Of a stretch of 64,000 nucleotides of DNA, positions 30,373 to 43,100 are shown in pieces. Within the stretch, counting starts at the first letter, position 1, and every line of letters begins with the position of its first letter. The notes beneath the pieces were generated by a model. The model made no database searches, was not told the origin of the DNA, and saw nothing but the letters and a program-made list of their open reading frames with translations. Source of the DNA: Monocercomonoides exilis. Lineage: Eukaryota; Preaxostyla; Oxymonadida; Polymastigidae. The stretch lies in NCBI GenBank assembly GCA_001643675.2, contig LSRY02000054.1, positions 479,001-543,000 of the forward strand. Direction: 5' to 3'. Position numbers and translations under genes: made by a program.

Positions 30373-32352
30373 ATGAACGATGATAAATGTGATTTCATAA
30401 AATTGAAGTCTTATCTAGAAAATTCCTTTTACGTGTATTTGTCTTTATCAAAGGAAGATAAAAAAAAATGTGATGTTAACACTTTGTTTGAAATATTAAA
30501 CTTGAATCTAAAAGATTCAAAAGAATCCGAAAGCAAAATTATATTATATGTTTTACATGCGTTTTCAATATCTGGAGTGTCGTCATTTGTTCGTGTTGGC
30601 CAGAATCATTATGAATGGATTTTTCGTGATGCACGCGTTATTTCGACGTTAAATAATATTTTATCTGCAAGTGAAAATAATTTTAAAAGCGTTCAAATAG
30701 CCTGTATAATCTCAAATGTAACTTCTCTTGATGATCTGAACAAATCGATTGTTGATTCGCTGATAAATATTTTTATTTCTAATGGAAATTCACAAATAGC
30801 AAAAGAAAAGCAAATGAATCCTGCTTTATGGCTGCCTTCGCTTTATCGACTATTAACAAATGAAAGTTTGATTCTTTTTGTAATTTGTTTCGTATTTAAT
30901 TTATATTTTGTTCATTCAATTTCATTAACAGAAATTGCAGAAATGTTCCAAAACATGGGTGGTGTTACATTTCTAAAATCTCTTCTTTTTGACCCTTCGT
31001 TGCTGGTCAGATCTCATGTCCTTCTTTGTTTGTCATTATTATTGAAGTGCAAAGGATTGAAGCTGGTAAATGAGGTGGAATCTCTTGTTAAGCAAAACTT
31101 GAGGAGCATTATTTCCGAAGTTACAAGCATTCTGTGCAACGAAGCCTCAACATACAATCAATCCCCGAAAGTGAGTTCAGATTTGATGAAGAATTTGACT
31201 GAACAAGATGAAGGGGCAGATTTTTTCTTTTCGAATTCTGAGCTGTTTGTTATTGTTAAGTGCTGCATCTGTTCATTCCGCTTTCTGTTGTTTCAAAATG
31301 AGTCTGTTGTTCAGCGTGTTATTGAAGAAAAGCTGGAGGAGATGAATAAAGAGAATACAACTTCTGTAAGCGCGAGTGGTGTAGAAAAGCCTCAGAAATC
31401 GTTACTCTCAATGCTTCTTGTTATCATTGAGCGCCTTGACGAATTATTGGTGAAAGCGAGCATCGAGTTGAATGCCTTTGGATTCAAACTGAGGAACGAT
31501 GTATTTCCTTCAGTTGCAGGCAGTGGTTCATCAACAGAACTTGATTCTGATGTGTCTGAGTCATTACAGCCTTTCTCATCAAAGGAAATTTCAAGTGAAA
31601 TGAGGCTGCGATATTTGCTTCTGTGTGAAGAGTGCGAATACCGCGCCACTCAGATTTATGCGGCAGAGATATTTGTTTCTCTTTGCTTCAATGGGAAGCC
31701 AAGACTTTTCTGTGCTTTGTTCGCATCGCCTTTGTTTCGGGAGACTCTTCAAGAGATTTTTATGTGGGACTGCTGCATCAACAGAAGAAGGCATTTGACA
31801 GCGAGTGTTCAGTGCCAAAGGAAAGCAATTGATGGAAAGGAAAAAGAAGAGGAAAACAAAAACGAGGATATGTTTACTGTTGACGATGGAAATACAATTG
31901 ACTTCATAAAGCAGCTTCTGTTTTTGATGAAGAAAATGTTGTTGGCTGAGTCATCAATCAAATTTGAAGAGGATCCTGATGACAATGAAAATGATGAAGA
32001 ATCAGGAAAAAATAGTTTTGAAGAGGAGAAAGAAATGAAGGATAACAAATCAAAAGAAACAAGCGAATGCTCAACAGAGAATTTCGTAGTGGAAAAAGAG
32101 AAGAAGGAAAAGGAAGAAAAAAAGGCACAAGTTGATAGTGAAGATATTAAAATTATAAAACAAAGCGAAGAGAAAAAATCAATTTTACCAAAATTTGTTC
32201 TTTCGAAAAAGAATCTTCTTTTGTGTTTTAAAGAATTTTTAGAAGAAGAAGATATTCTTCAGTTTGTGATACAGTTTATTCATCATTCTAACGAAAGAAT
32301 AGCTGAACTTGCAAATGAAGTGATGTTGTTATTGTTGGATTTTGAAGGATGA
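30373..32352 (+). CDS. armadillo-like helical protein of unknown function
   Basis: The ATG at 30373 opens a frame to the TGA at 32352. A 66-bp stretch at 30866-30931 starts GTTTGATT and ends TTAACAG, and translates to an out-of-place hydrophobic run (FVICFVFNLYFVHS). Removing it gives AAA across the junction and a 637-residue protein. The remainder is Leu/Ile-rich helical repeat sequence of armadillo/HEAT type, e.g. FLKSLLFDPSLLVRSHVLLC and ATQIYAAEIFVSLCF. A Glu/Lys-rich low-complexity linker occupies about 31830-32190, and a last helical segment ends LANEVMLLLLDFEG. No named family is recognised. It lies 250 bp downstream of the UBR-like gene, in the same direction. Confidence 0.7.
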   Translation: MNDDKCDFIKLKSYLENSFYVYLSLSKEDKKKCDVNTLFEILNLNLKDSKESESKIILYVLHAFSISGVSSFVRVGQNHYEWIFRDARVISTLNNILSASENNFKSVQIACIISNVTSLDDLNKSIVDSLINIFISNGNSQIAKEKQMNPALWLPSLYRLLTNESLILFVICFVFNLYFVHSISLTEIAEMFQNMGGVTFLKSLLFDPSLLVRSHVLLCLSLLLKCKGLKLVNEVESLVKQNLRSIISEVTSILCNEASTYNQSPKVSSDLMKNLTEQDEGADFFFSNSELFVIVKCCICSFRFLLFQNESVVQRVIEEKLEEMNKENTTSVSASGVEKPQKSLLSMLLVIIERLDELLVKASIELNAFGFKLRNDVFPSVAGSGSSTELDSDVSESLQPFSSKEISSEMRLRYLLLCEECEYRATQIYAAEIFVSLCFNGKPRLFCALFASPLFRETLQEIFMWDCCINRRRHLTASVQCQRKAIDGKEKEEENKNEDMFTVDDGNTIDFIKQLLFLMKKMLLAESSIKFEEDPDDNENDEESGKNSFEEEKEMKDNKSKETSECSTENFVVEKEKKEKEEKKAQVDSEDIKIIKQSEEKKSILPKFVLSKKNLLLCFKEFLEEEDILQFVIQFIHHSNERIAELANEVMLLLLDFEG

Positions 32353-32914
32353 AGAATTCGTTCCAAAAGAAAAAATAATGATAAAGATATTCTTTTTCGC
32401 AAAAGTTTGAAGAAATTACTTTGAGCATGGAGCAAATCATGCATATATTTCATTTAAATTTATAAAAAAAAAAACGTGTCATTTTTTGTCATTTTTAATA
32501 ATGTCAAATCAAGCAACTAGCTTATATCTTTGATCTTTAAATTTCTTATATTTCTCCTCAAAATAAGTTCAAAAAAAATGCTAAAGTTATTCTGTTCAAT
32601 GTTTTTTGTTTCAAATGAAAAAAAAATAAGAATCAAGTATTGAAAAAAATTTTTTTGGAATTAGTTTTTGCAAATTTAATGAACATATTTGTTGTTTCTT
32701 TGCCCTCAAAAAAAATCATTTTTCGGAGATTGAGAAAATGTAATTATGGTAACATTCCGAAAGATAAAAATTATATATCCCAGGATCAAGATAATCATTA
32801 TTAATTGAGCTATTTCGCGATAGCTCTATTCATTGTGATTGATTTTGGTGTAAATTTTGAAGCCTCTTGTTTTTGAAATATTTATTTTGAGGCTGATTTA
32901 CATCGAAAAATTCA
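32353..32914. other. intergenic, with a short hairpin
   Basis: 562 bp of AT-rich DNA between two plus-strand genes. The only structure seen is a perfect 7-bp-arm hairpin GAGCTAT-TTCGCG-ATAGCTC at about 32806-32825, which is a weak terminator-like or chance structure. Confidence 0.4.
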
Positions 32915-34964
32915 ATGAGCGGATGTTTTAAGTCATTTTCGGAACACTTCATGAAGATTTCATCTATCATCATCATCGCGATTCTATTAATGTACCCTAC
33001 AGCACGCATATTAACCTGGGTTTGGTGGGGTTGGATAGTGGAGATTCCTGCTCGTTTTTTAGTTTTCTTTGTAATTTCAATAATCCCTGTTGTATTATCT
33101 GCTATTTCTCGAATGTATCGGAATCGCAATAAGAACTATCTGCTATGGTGCCTTGTATCATCTGGAAATATTATATTAAATTGTCTCCTTATAGGCATTG
33201 TTTTATGCATGATTTGCGAAATTGTTGTGATTATTTCATATTGTTTACATATTTTCTACATCATACACAACCAATGGATATTCGCTGTGGCTGTTGTTGG
33301 ACTAACAGCTATTTTCGCTGCTATTGGACTTGTTAACGGATTGACTGTAAATATCAAAAAATTCCAAATTTGCTCACCTTTATCTCAATCACTTCGAATA
33401 ATTCAACTGAGCGATGTTCATATTGGATCTCGCTCAAAAAGATTCCTTCGAAATGTTGTAAACAAAGTCAATAAGCTTTGTGCAGATTTCGTTTTTATTA
33501 CTGGAGATCTTGCTGATTCATCAGTGGTGTTTGATCCGTCAACTTCACTCGGTAAAAGCTCTGATGATAGGGCTTGTGAAATGGGGAACTTTAATTCTTC
33601 ATCTACTGATGCATCCGCAAATTCCAATAAAAATTCACTTCATTCAAATTCTTCAGGTTGCTGTTGTAATATTTCCTACAAAAGCATCCCTCATCACAAA
33701 AGAAATCATGATCTTGAACCACTTCACGACTTGAAGGCAAGATTCGGAATTTTCCTTGTTTTGGTTTGTATATTTTTTATTTATTTATTTATTTAAAAAA
33801 GAAATTTATATGTTTTTTTTTTTTTTTTTTAAATTTTAGGGAAATCACGAATATGTCAGTGGTCAGCAAGGCTTCTTGCGCACCTTGAAGAATTACCCCA
33901 ACATCACCGTCCTCAACGACGAAGAAGTGTTTGTGCCTGTTTCACCAGCGGCAAACGCTAACACCTTTCATTCAGCACAGTCAGCACATTCAGTGCGATC
34001 AGTGCAATCGTCTGATTCCTCATCAGAAGTCACTTCTGATTCTAATTCTTCTTCTTCTTCTTTATTAAATTCATCAACACCTTCTTCTTCTTCTTCTCTT
34101 TCTTCTTCCAAAGAGAAGCCCATCGAATATGTCGACATTATCGGTGTAGATGACTGCTGTTCTGCTGCTTTTCGGGAGACAGTCAACAAATACTTGCTGT
34201 TGCACCAGAAGCTGACTGAGCCGCCGACTGTAAATTCGCCTTTCCATTTCGCTCTTTCACGGAAAGATGACGATGTTGAAGCTGGTGGCAATGAAATTGC
34301 TTCTGTGAATGCGTCTGATTCATTGTCTTCTTCTTCCTCTTCCTCTTCTTCTCCCTCCTCCTCCCCCCATCTCTCCATGCACCCATCCAACACCCTGCGC
34401 ATCATGCTGCACCACCGCCCACACCGGAGAACGCTGAACGACACAGTCCGCAAGATGGAGCTGGATGTGATTCTGAGCGGGCACACGCACGGCGGGCAGA
34501 TTCTGATTGTGATGCCTTTTGCGAAGATGCTGTTCCACGGGGTGTATGGGATGTACGAGCTGGTGAAGGACAAGGCGAAGAGTATGAGGATGATGGGGAA
34601 GAAGGGGGTGGAAGGAGGAGAAGAAGAAGAAAAAGGAGAAGGAGAGGAAAGAGAAAAGAATGGGTTGAAGGAAGCTTGTGAGGGAGAGGAGAAGGGGTTG
34701 CTGGAGGAGGAAGTCAAAACGCAGAATTGGAATCAAAGCACAGAAAACAAAGAAATGAACACTTGCACGTTATCATCATCTTCTTCTTCTTCTTCGTCTT
34801 CATTGACTTCATTGAGCAAAGGGTCATCACGACTGAATCAGTTGCCGTTTATTTACATCAGCCCTGGGACAGGGACGGGCAGTGCTCCGTTCAGGCAAGT
34901 GGCACGCAATGAGATTACAGTTTTTGACTTTACAGGAAAAGATGAAGTTTCGAAAGATGTTTGA
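32915..34964 (+). CDS. membrane metallophosphoesterase, TMPPE-like
   Basis: Two exons, 32915-33763 and 33840-34964, joined in phase (657 codons); the 76-bp intron GTTTGTAT to TTTTAG splits the domain directly before GNHEY. Residues 1-155 form about five hydrophobic segments. The calcineurin-like phosphoesterase motifs follow in order: SDVHIG (about residue 165), GDLAD (196), GNHEY (284), GHTHGG (496). These supply the two-metal centre, so the enzyme should be active as a membrane-anchored metal-dependent phosphatase; its substrate is unknown. Ser-rich and Glu/Gly-rich inserts at 34000-34110, 34310-34370 and 34600-34810 lie between motifs and make the protein longer than animal TMPPE. The conserved core at 34380-34560 is markedly GC-richer than its surroundings. 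Confidence 0.87.
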
Positions 34965-35378
34965 AATTAGTATATTCTGATTATTATTATTATTATTATT
35001 ATTTCACTTTATTTTATTTTTTTATTTTATTTTATTTTTTATTTTATTTTATTTTTTATTTAATTTTATTTTATTTATTCTTTTTGAAATGATTTATTAT
35101 TTTTAAGTGCACTTTTAACAAAGATGTGTCTTTTCATTGGGTTTTGAAACTTTTTGCTTATAATTTACATATATATATTTGTATTTCTACTGGAAGAGAA
35201 ATATGGTTAAATAATTTTTTATTTTTCTTTTTGTTTTAAGTTTTTCTCTTTCAAAAAGCACCATCATTTTTTTTAAACTCAATTCATTTTTTTGTGAATT
35301 TGTGATGTGTAATTGTGACAATTTGCTATGTTTTTCCCAATCAATAGAATATGTTTGTCAATTTCAATTTAAAAGAGA
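34965..35378. other. intergenic with (TTTTA)n tracts
   Basis: An (ATT)n patch at about 34979-35002 and repeated TTTTA/TTTATT units to about 35085 lie just after the phosphoesterase stop. No gene was found. Confidence 0.6.
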
Positions 35379-35898
35379 TACACCAAAAATTATTCAAAAT
35401 GAGAATTTTTGCAAACGAATTGGAAATTTTTTTATTCAAATTAATAATTTTTCATTCAAATTTATAATTTTTGCGTTCGAAATGAAAAAATTTCTGGCGA
35501 AATAAAATTTTTTGCATTCGAAATGAAAATATCTTATGTTTTCACGGGAAATAAAAATAATTTGAAATTCTAAAGATTTTCATGAAAAATTAAAAAATTT
35601 CGAAAATTTTTCTTTCGTACGAAAAAATAATGACAACACAAAGTTATTTCCGATTCAAAAGTGGAAAACTGATTTTCACAAAATTTCGTGAGAGTGTGAA
35701 TAAATTTTTGTAAGGCTTACAACAATTATTAATACGAATGCAAAATTTTTTATTTCGTTTGAAAAAATTATTTATTTTGTTTGCAAAATTTCCATTTTGA
35801 ACGCAAAAGTTCTCATTTTTTTTGCAAAATTATTATTTTATATGCAAATTTTATTTTTTTGAATGCAAATTTTATCGTTTTAAATAATTTTTGGTGTA
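35379..35898. mobile_element. small TIR element, family B copy 1
   Basis: 520 bp flanked by TA plus CACCAAAAATTATTCAAAA at the left and its near-exact reverse complement at the right (ending TTTTTGGTGTA). The arms continue inward as degenerate repeats of about 17-20 bp, each with an ATTCGAA/ATTCAAA core next to an AAATTTTT run. No coding capacity. Confidence 0.75.
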
Positions 35899-36825
35899 AT
35901 TTTTTTTTGAAAAGTCTCAAAAAAGAAGATGATAGCAAATGTTATTATCAGCCCATTCAAAGTGTTCATTGTTTGGTTTTGCACAAAATGTGCTCTTTTT
36001 CAAATGGAGCATCTTTTTGATTTCATTCTTTCTTTCGAATTCTGATCAAAATAATTTGTGTCAATTATTTATATGGAACCATTTTTTGACGGGATCTAGA
36101 TTTTTAAACAGTTTATAAAGATTCCCACTAACAATGTGTTTGAAAACATTATCAGTATTTACGCAAACCCTGAAAAAAAGGATTATTTCATATGAACAAA
36201 AAGCCCATTTCCAATGGTGTGGATAGGTGTGGTTAATCCCTTCCATCGAAAAAAATCAATGAAGTGGTGAGTAACAAGTGGAGTTTTTCATTACGAATCT
36301 TTACAGATTTTCATGAAGCTGCCAGAAACATCTGAATATCTTCCTTCCATATAAACAAATTGATTCGACTTCTATGGAAAACTGATTACTAATGAGAAAC
36401 TTTTGAGTGATTGGAGTGATTTTTTCGTAATTTAGTGAGATAAAAAAGATTGAAAAGATAAAAAGGATGATGTTGAAAAGGAATCTTAAGAAGAAATGAA
36501 AAAAAAATAGAACATAAAGAAGATTATGAGTTAAAGTCTTTTGTTGAAATGAAAAAAATAAAGAGAAAATTTGAAGTGAATGGAGATGATCATGAAAACG
36601 AAACAATTAAATAAAAAAAATAATGCAAAAAATTAAAAAAAAGAAAAGTTGTTCGTCAAATGGATTAGTTATATGTGTTTTTCTTTTCACTATTTTTTTC
36701 AATTTTTTTATATGAAAGAAAATTCGAACTTTCAAGCTTTTTTTTGTGCGAAGCATTAAGAATTTGTTTTTCTTATTTCTTGATAAAACTGACACATATA
36801 ACAAAATATGTTGGATTTATATATA
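35899..36825. other. AT-rich stretch, no supported gene
   Basis: A minus-strand frame at 36061-36246 has somewhat protein-like composition (HHWKWAFCSYE) followed by an AG acceptor-like site, but no neighbouring exon or family was recognised. Confidence 0.4.
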
Positions 36826-37083
36826 TAGGTGGTTAATTTTGAAATCATATTTTTTCGAATAAAATTATCAGATTAAAATTTTTGTTTCGAATTTTTGTCA
36901 ATGAACATCGAAAAGAAATAACTGCAACAAAAATCATCTTTGTCTTTCTTTCCCATCAAACAATGTCTTTTGATTCAATGAAATGATTAAAACATTTCAA
37001 CAAAAAATTTATTTTCGAATTCATAAAACTTTCATAATAATGCACACCCCGAAAAAAGTTATGATTTCAAAAATAATCACCCA
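36826..37083. mobile_element. small TIR element, family A copy 2
   Basis: About 258 bp. The left end GGTGGTTAATTTTGAAATCA is diverged; the right end GATTTCAAAAATAATCACCC is well conserved. The interior shares GAAAAGAAATA and CAATGTCTTTT patches with copy 4. Confidence 0.65.
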
Positions 37084-37256
37084 ATTGTTAAATCATCACA
37101 ACTGATTCAAAACAAATGTTTTTGTTAACATAAAGATAAAGAAATCTATATAGAGCCTTTCCATTTTTCAAAGTTCTTTTGTTAATATTCTAAAGAATCC
37201 ATCGAACCGAAAGTTTTGTACGGAAAATTTTGATATAAAAAATAAACACCCATATG
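37084..37256. mobile_element. family A, partial copy
   Basis: Only the right half is recognisable. CATTTTTCAAAGTTCTTTTG and the following TTAATATTCTAA segment parallel the right half of copy 3, ending with an AAACACCCATAT-type terminus. It abuts copy 2 directly. Confidence 0.5.
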
Positions 37257-38058
37257 AATGCATATATCGTTGATATACCAACACAACGTTTGTTGACCTC
37301 ACATGTATTGAATGAAATGAGCTCATTGAATTTGTATTATTTGATCACGAAAAGTTAATCCACAACACATTATTTTTCTTTAAAATGACTAATTTGTTAT
37401 ATTCAACTCAGTAATTCTTTAAATAATATGTTGAGAAAAAAATAGTGGTTTCAAAATATTTGAAAAAAAAGAAATCTCAAAGTTTTTGAATAACCAAAAA
37501 TATTAAAAAGAAAAGCTTGACAGAAACAAAAAAATGAAAACACTCAAAATCAAAATCTCATGGAAGCAATAATAATTCATTGATCATTAAATTCAATTTT
37601 TTTTTTATTTTTTTTATTTTTTTTTTAATTATGTTATATTTTATTTTTTTTAAAAGAAGAAAAACAAATTTTTTGAAAATATTATTGTGAAACTTGATAA
37701 TAATTTGTTTTTTCTTGTTAAAGAATTCTCATCAAATGCAAGCTTCTCTTTGAAGCGATATTAGCAAGAAGAAATGAACTTTTTCAAAACTGGGTACTAA
37801 AAAATATCTGGCAAATGATAACTTAACGTAGTCAATGAGAATAAGTATTTAACCTATATTTTTTTTTATGTTGTATATTAAATGATAAATAAAAAACCAA
37901 TAGGTTCGAAAATTAAAGAATATTACAAATATTTTTCAACTTATTTTTAATTAAAAACACCCAAAATATTTTTTATTTTGATAAATAAAAATTTAAAAAA
38001 CTCATTATTCAGAAGTCATAAAAGTTAAATCTAGTTTTTAATTTTAATTTAATAAACA

Positions 38059-38319
38059 TATGTGTGATTATTTTTGAAAACATAACTTTTTTCTGTGTGT
38101 TTATTTTAAAAAAGTTGTTGATTTTTGGTAAAAAAAGTGTTTTCAAATGCACAATTTATGACGACAGTGTTTATAATTAGTGTTTTTTCTCAAATAAAGA
38201 TGAAGATTTCTTTGATAAGTTTTTTCATTTTTCAGTGTTCTTTTGTTGATATTTTAATGAAATTTTCGAATCGAAATTTCAGAAAGAAAAAATATGATTT
38301 CAAAAATAATCACCCATAT
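38059..38319. mobile_element. small TIR element, family A copy 3
   Basis: About 261 bp. TGTGTGATTATTTTTGAAAA at the left and GATTTCAAAAATAATCACCC at the right, with TA flanking both. Contains GTGTTCTTTTG, as in copy 1. No coding capacity. Confidence 0.75.
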
Positions 38320-38518
38320 CTATCATTTTATTAAATGCGTTATTAAATACATAACCTAAATGCGAAATATCTGTTTTTTCAATTTTTCAAAAATTGATCT
38401 CTCCCACAATATTTAACTTTATTCTAGGTTTTTTTTTACAAAAAAATTTGAGATTAAAAACCAAAAATTCGATTCTAAACGTGTTTTATATATTCCATTT
38501 AATAACGATTTAGGCAAG

Positions 38519-39346
38519 TCACAACTTTAAGAAACATTCAGATATTCGTTTTTTTTTTTTTCGGATTTTTTGTGATAGAATGATTTAACATCAAAAAATA
38601 AAACATGCTAGGGGTGAATTTTCCATTTTAAGAATCCTTTTTTTTCAATGAAAAAAGTCAAATTTTCGAAAATATTATGGTTATGATCAAACTAATTACA
38701 AAAATTTAAATTTGAAAACCGAACGATTTTATGAAATTTCTTCGTTTAATACAAATTGATTTGTTGGAAAAAATCTTTCCATTCAAATGAAGTGAATAAA
38801 AGATGTTTGAAGTTTTTTTTTTTTTTTTTTAAGGAATAAAATGTAGTGAAAATGAACTTCTCGGATTTCATTCTGCTTTAGGGTTTTCCTTCGAATCGAA
38901 ATATTAAGTTTTAAGGTTTGCATTTAATTTTTGTTCACATTTTTATTTATAGGGTTAGGGTCTTAATCTCAAAAATCACTTTTTCACACATAAAAAAACG
39001 TGTGTTTTAATGATTGTGTTTGATGAAATGAAAAAAAAATATTAAATATTTGAATAAATTACAAACTTTTCTTTCATTCTTTATTATAATAAAAAAAGAA
39101 AGCTCAGAATTATATAAATTTATTTTAAAAATACTTTAAAAAAGTTTATTTTTATTTAAATTTTTGAAATTAGTTTGATCATAACCATAATATTTTCGAA
39201 AATTTGACTTTTTTCATTGAAAAAAAAGGATTCTTAAAATGGAAAATTCACCCATAGCATGTTTTATTTTTTGATGTTAAATCATTCTATCACAAAAAAT
39301 CCGAAAAAAAAAAAAACGAATATCTGAATATTACTTAAAGTTGTGA
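38519..39346. mobile_element. foldback element with 193-bp inverted arms
   Basis: The left arm 38519-38711 and right arm 39154-39346 are near-perfect reverse complements of equal length (193 bp). Examples: AATTTTCGAAAATATTATGG against its complement, and TGATAGAATGATTTAACATC against GATGTTAAATCATTCTATCA. The 442-bp middle is non-coding and includes TAGGGTTAGGG at about 38952. A clear target duplication was not seen. Such a structure would extrude as a long hairpin, consistent with a foldback/MITE-type element. Confidence 0.85.
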
Positions 39347-40115
39347 TTAACCACGTTTTATTAATGTTAAAAATTTTGTGAACATTTCAACGACTACGTA
39401 AAGTTATCAGATGCCAAATATCTGAACCAAAATTGAAATTTATGATATTCACAAAGAAAGATTGAAACAAAGCAAATAAGATGACTGACTGGCACTTACT
39501 GATGTTAACAATATTTTTACCACCCCCCTATCTCTTCAGGTGCTAATTTAAATGGACACAAAGAATACAAAGCCTTTAATAATGTTTCATTTTTGCCTGC
39601 TCAAAAAATTTATAAAAGACAAAAAGAAAAATTTAAAAAAGATGGAAAAAACATTTAAATAAAAAAGAAACAGCCTACAAACACTTCACGCGAGAATTTT
39701 CGAATAGAATTTTAGCGAATTCATCGAATATTCATTTATGCAATAGATTCACAAAAAGAAAAACGAGTTAAGATGCAAATTTTCAACCTAATGAACATAT
39801 ACACAAAAAAAAATTTGATATTCAGAAAAAGATTATAACAATCAAACAAAATACATTTAGTGAGTCTGTTCAAGAGATGTAGAAGATTCAAAACAAAAAC
39901 ATTAATTCATGAAACAATTGTGAAATAAATCACACAGAAACACAAATATGAAGAAGTTTAAGAATTAATAACCTTTGCGATCAGAAAGTTCAGTTGGGCA
40001 AGATTCAACACAATTCATACAGAGCTTGCAACATTTATATTATCGAACATTTCTGATATACTTTCCAATTCCACAAGCACATAACAAAGAAACAAGAAAG
40101 TTAAGCAAATAAGCA
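39347..40115. other. AT-rich 3' flank of the receptor gene
   Basis: No gene was found. The sequence lies downstream of the minus-strand receptor stop codon and should hold its 3' UTR. Confidence 0.5.
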
Positions 40116-43100
40116 TTAGGATTCTTCCTCCGGATCTTTCAGCAAGTCAATCACTTCCGCCAAGGTGGGTCTTTCGTTTGGCTCGTCTGCCCACATCTTT
40201 TCCATCGCCTCAACCAATTCTTCCCCTTCGATTCCTTCTGTCAGCGGTCGCACTCCATCCCTTATCATATCTTGAGCTTCTTCAGCGATGCACTCGCTTA
40301 AAGGCACCTCTCCTGTTGTCGTTTCATGAAGAATCAGTCCAAGTGTGAAAACAACTGCTTTTTCAATTCCCTCATCTCCAACTCCAGCTTCAGGAGCTTT
40401 CCATCGTTTCATTTCTCCCTTCTCCTTTTCATCCTCCAATTCCTCTGTCAAAACAAATACTTCATTATTTCCTTCCTCAACAAAGATCGAATATGGGCAC
40501 AACTGTCTCGCAATCATTTCCACCCTTTCGTCTCCAACTGAAATCAAATGTTCAAACAGCTCTGCCACCGCCAAAACCACCTCCTTCCCATCAACAACAT
40601 CCATCGCTCTTGTTCCTAATGTGAAATTACCTTGTACTGAATGAATCACTGAGTGCAATGTTTTGATGTTATTTTTCTCCTTCTCTCGAAATGGCTTCTT
40701 TGCTGATATCACATTGAATGAATGCGATTGTGAAGCTCCAGAAGCAGAAGCTTCCACAGAAAATGGCAATGGAGATTCCAAATCTGGAAGATCATTTTCA
40801 TTCAGAACGTCATCGGTCATTGAAGGAGGCTCTGGAAGATCTTCTTCATCGTTGTCAATGAGAAGTGGAATCTGACTTGTCATCCCTTCCAGCAGTGTGG
40901 ATGGCATTTCACTCATCTCAAAGCTCCCTCCATTGTTTTCCCTTCTTCTCCTCTCAATCTTCTCCATTATCTGCTCGTTTTCAAATCTCTCTCTTTCAAC
41001 TTTCTTTTCAGTTTCCTTCAATTTCTTTCGCAGAAGCACAATAATCGCAACAAACAAAGCAACAAAAATCACCAGAACAATAATGCACCCAATGAAGGCA
41101 AATAAGCTCCATTCAATTTTATCTTTTTCTTTTGAGATTCTTTCATCTTCTTTTGGTTCAGTCTCACTTTTGTTCTTCAGAACGAATGAATTTGTTGATG
41201 ATGGCTTGTTGGATCCACCAAACAGAATCATCACTGATACCTCTGTTTCATCTGCAACATTTGATATATTTTCTGATGGAATTCTTCCAATCACTTCTGT
41301 TTCTGATACAAAACTGTCTTCCTCAAAGTGATATGTCTCAACCAACTCCACATCTCCTGTTTTGAATATCAATCTGAATGACAAGTCACATGGAATAAAA
41401 AGAGATCCCTTGAATTTGATAAAAATGTTGCTTCCATTTTCATTCGCAGAAACTTCTTCCAATTTGGGAATGAAAAATGGAGATGACCTTTCTCCTGCTA
41501 TCCCTCTCAAATCACATCCTTCATTCAAAATCCAAAGAGAAGAATTATCTTTCAATCCATCCCCTCCCTTCAAACTCAAAATGGTCAGTGAAGCAGAATC
41601 TGAGCAAATGATATTTCTTCGAAGAGAAGGATATTTTTCTATGAAAGGATTGTTGTTCATAAATTCACCTTTCTCAATCGTCACATTACCGGCGGATAAT
41701 GATAATCCACCTTGTGAAGAATTCAATATTGTAACATATTTCATTATCACAGAAATCTTCACCATATCCACAAGAGATCCACTCCATTCGCATATTTCTT
41801 TCAAATCTTTATTTCTTTCTCTTTCACTTTCTTTGGCAAGGACTCCTTCAAGCTCACACATGTGCATCGAAACATCAGTCATATTGTCAAGTTCCATGAT
41901 GCTTCCTTTATCAGAGCGAGAAACACAGTTGGAACACGAACAATTGGAAAGAACTGTCTGAGCGGATGATGATGAAGCAAAGAAAATAGAAGCTCCTTCT
42001 GAGTTCCTTGAACAGTTATTGAATGATGAATCAACAAGAGTGATTGTTCCCGAAGTTTTTTCGTTTATAGAAGTGATACAACCTTCAGACAATTTCACTC
42101 CATCTGCAGATACCCCATTAAATACAACACTTCCACATTTTCTAATCACAAATATATCTGTTATTGAATCAATATTTTCCAATTTCACATTCGTAATATT
42201 TATCTCATCTCCATTTAGCAGAAACGAAGACTTCTTGAATAAAAGCATCGATATAGTGCAGTTGTCAATATGAAAAATTCCATTTTCGATGTTCAACAAT
42301 ATTGAATTGAGAACAACAGATTCAATGTTTTCTGATTCCCCAACCGGAGAAAAATAAACTGATGAAAGGGAAAGTTGTCCGCTCGTTTCATGAATAATTG
42401 AACTGCCTGAATATGAAAATAACTGCCCAAAATTGAATTTCACACTTTCAATCCGAACTTTCTCTGAGGTTGTAATCAGATTTCCAGAATCACCTGTAAT
42501 TGTTGAGTTCAGATGCACCAAAGCAGCTGAGGGAGATCGCAATGAGCGTATGGTCACATTCAAAGCACTGCTTTCTCCAACAATAACCGTCTCCTTTGAG
42601 ATCAACAGCTGTGAATACAGAGATGGAATAATGTGTTGAACTCCAACATTCAGCGATTGACAAGGCATACTGAACTCTCCACATTTCTTGCTGTCTGTGT
42701 GACTATCTGCAACTGATGACACAAATATCGTCTCGCTCTGGTATTTCACAACTCTCAATAAAAGATCTTCTTCCCCCACAAACGAGTCGGTTGTGCAGCC
42801 CCATATAGCCAGATCCTTCACAAATGGCAATCTGAGATCCAAAAGGAATTGCTCATCAACTATTTGTGTGTCAATCGAGTGGCATCTCACATACACATCT
42901 CTTCCTCTCAATGCAGAGTTGTCTCTGAACGTGATATTTGACAGAATAAAATTCAGAGGCTGCTCAGCTGTTGAAGTGCACTCCAGAAACAGCCACCCGC
43001 CTCTTCCTGTGGTGGAGCAGAAGCACTCAGAAATCGTGCAAAATGAGCACTCAAAGCTTCCTCCCTCATTCAACACACAAAACATCCCTCCTCCCTTTCC

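Noticed and set aside
36061-36246. Minus-strand 61-codon frame with HHWKWAFCSYE
   Set aside because: Composition is suggestive, but no family, start context or neighbouring exon could be shown.
38940-38965. Telomere array suggested by TAGGGTTAGGG
   Set aside because: Only two units inside the foldback element spacer; too short to be a telomere or an interstitial array.
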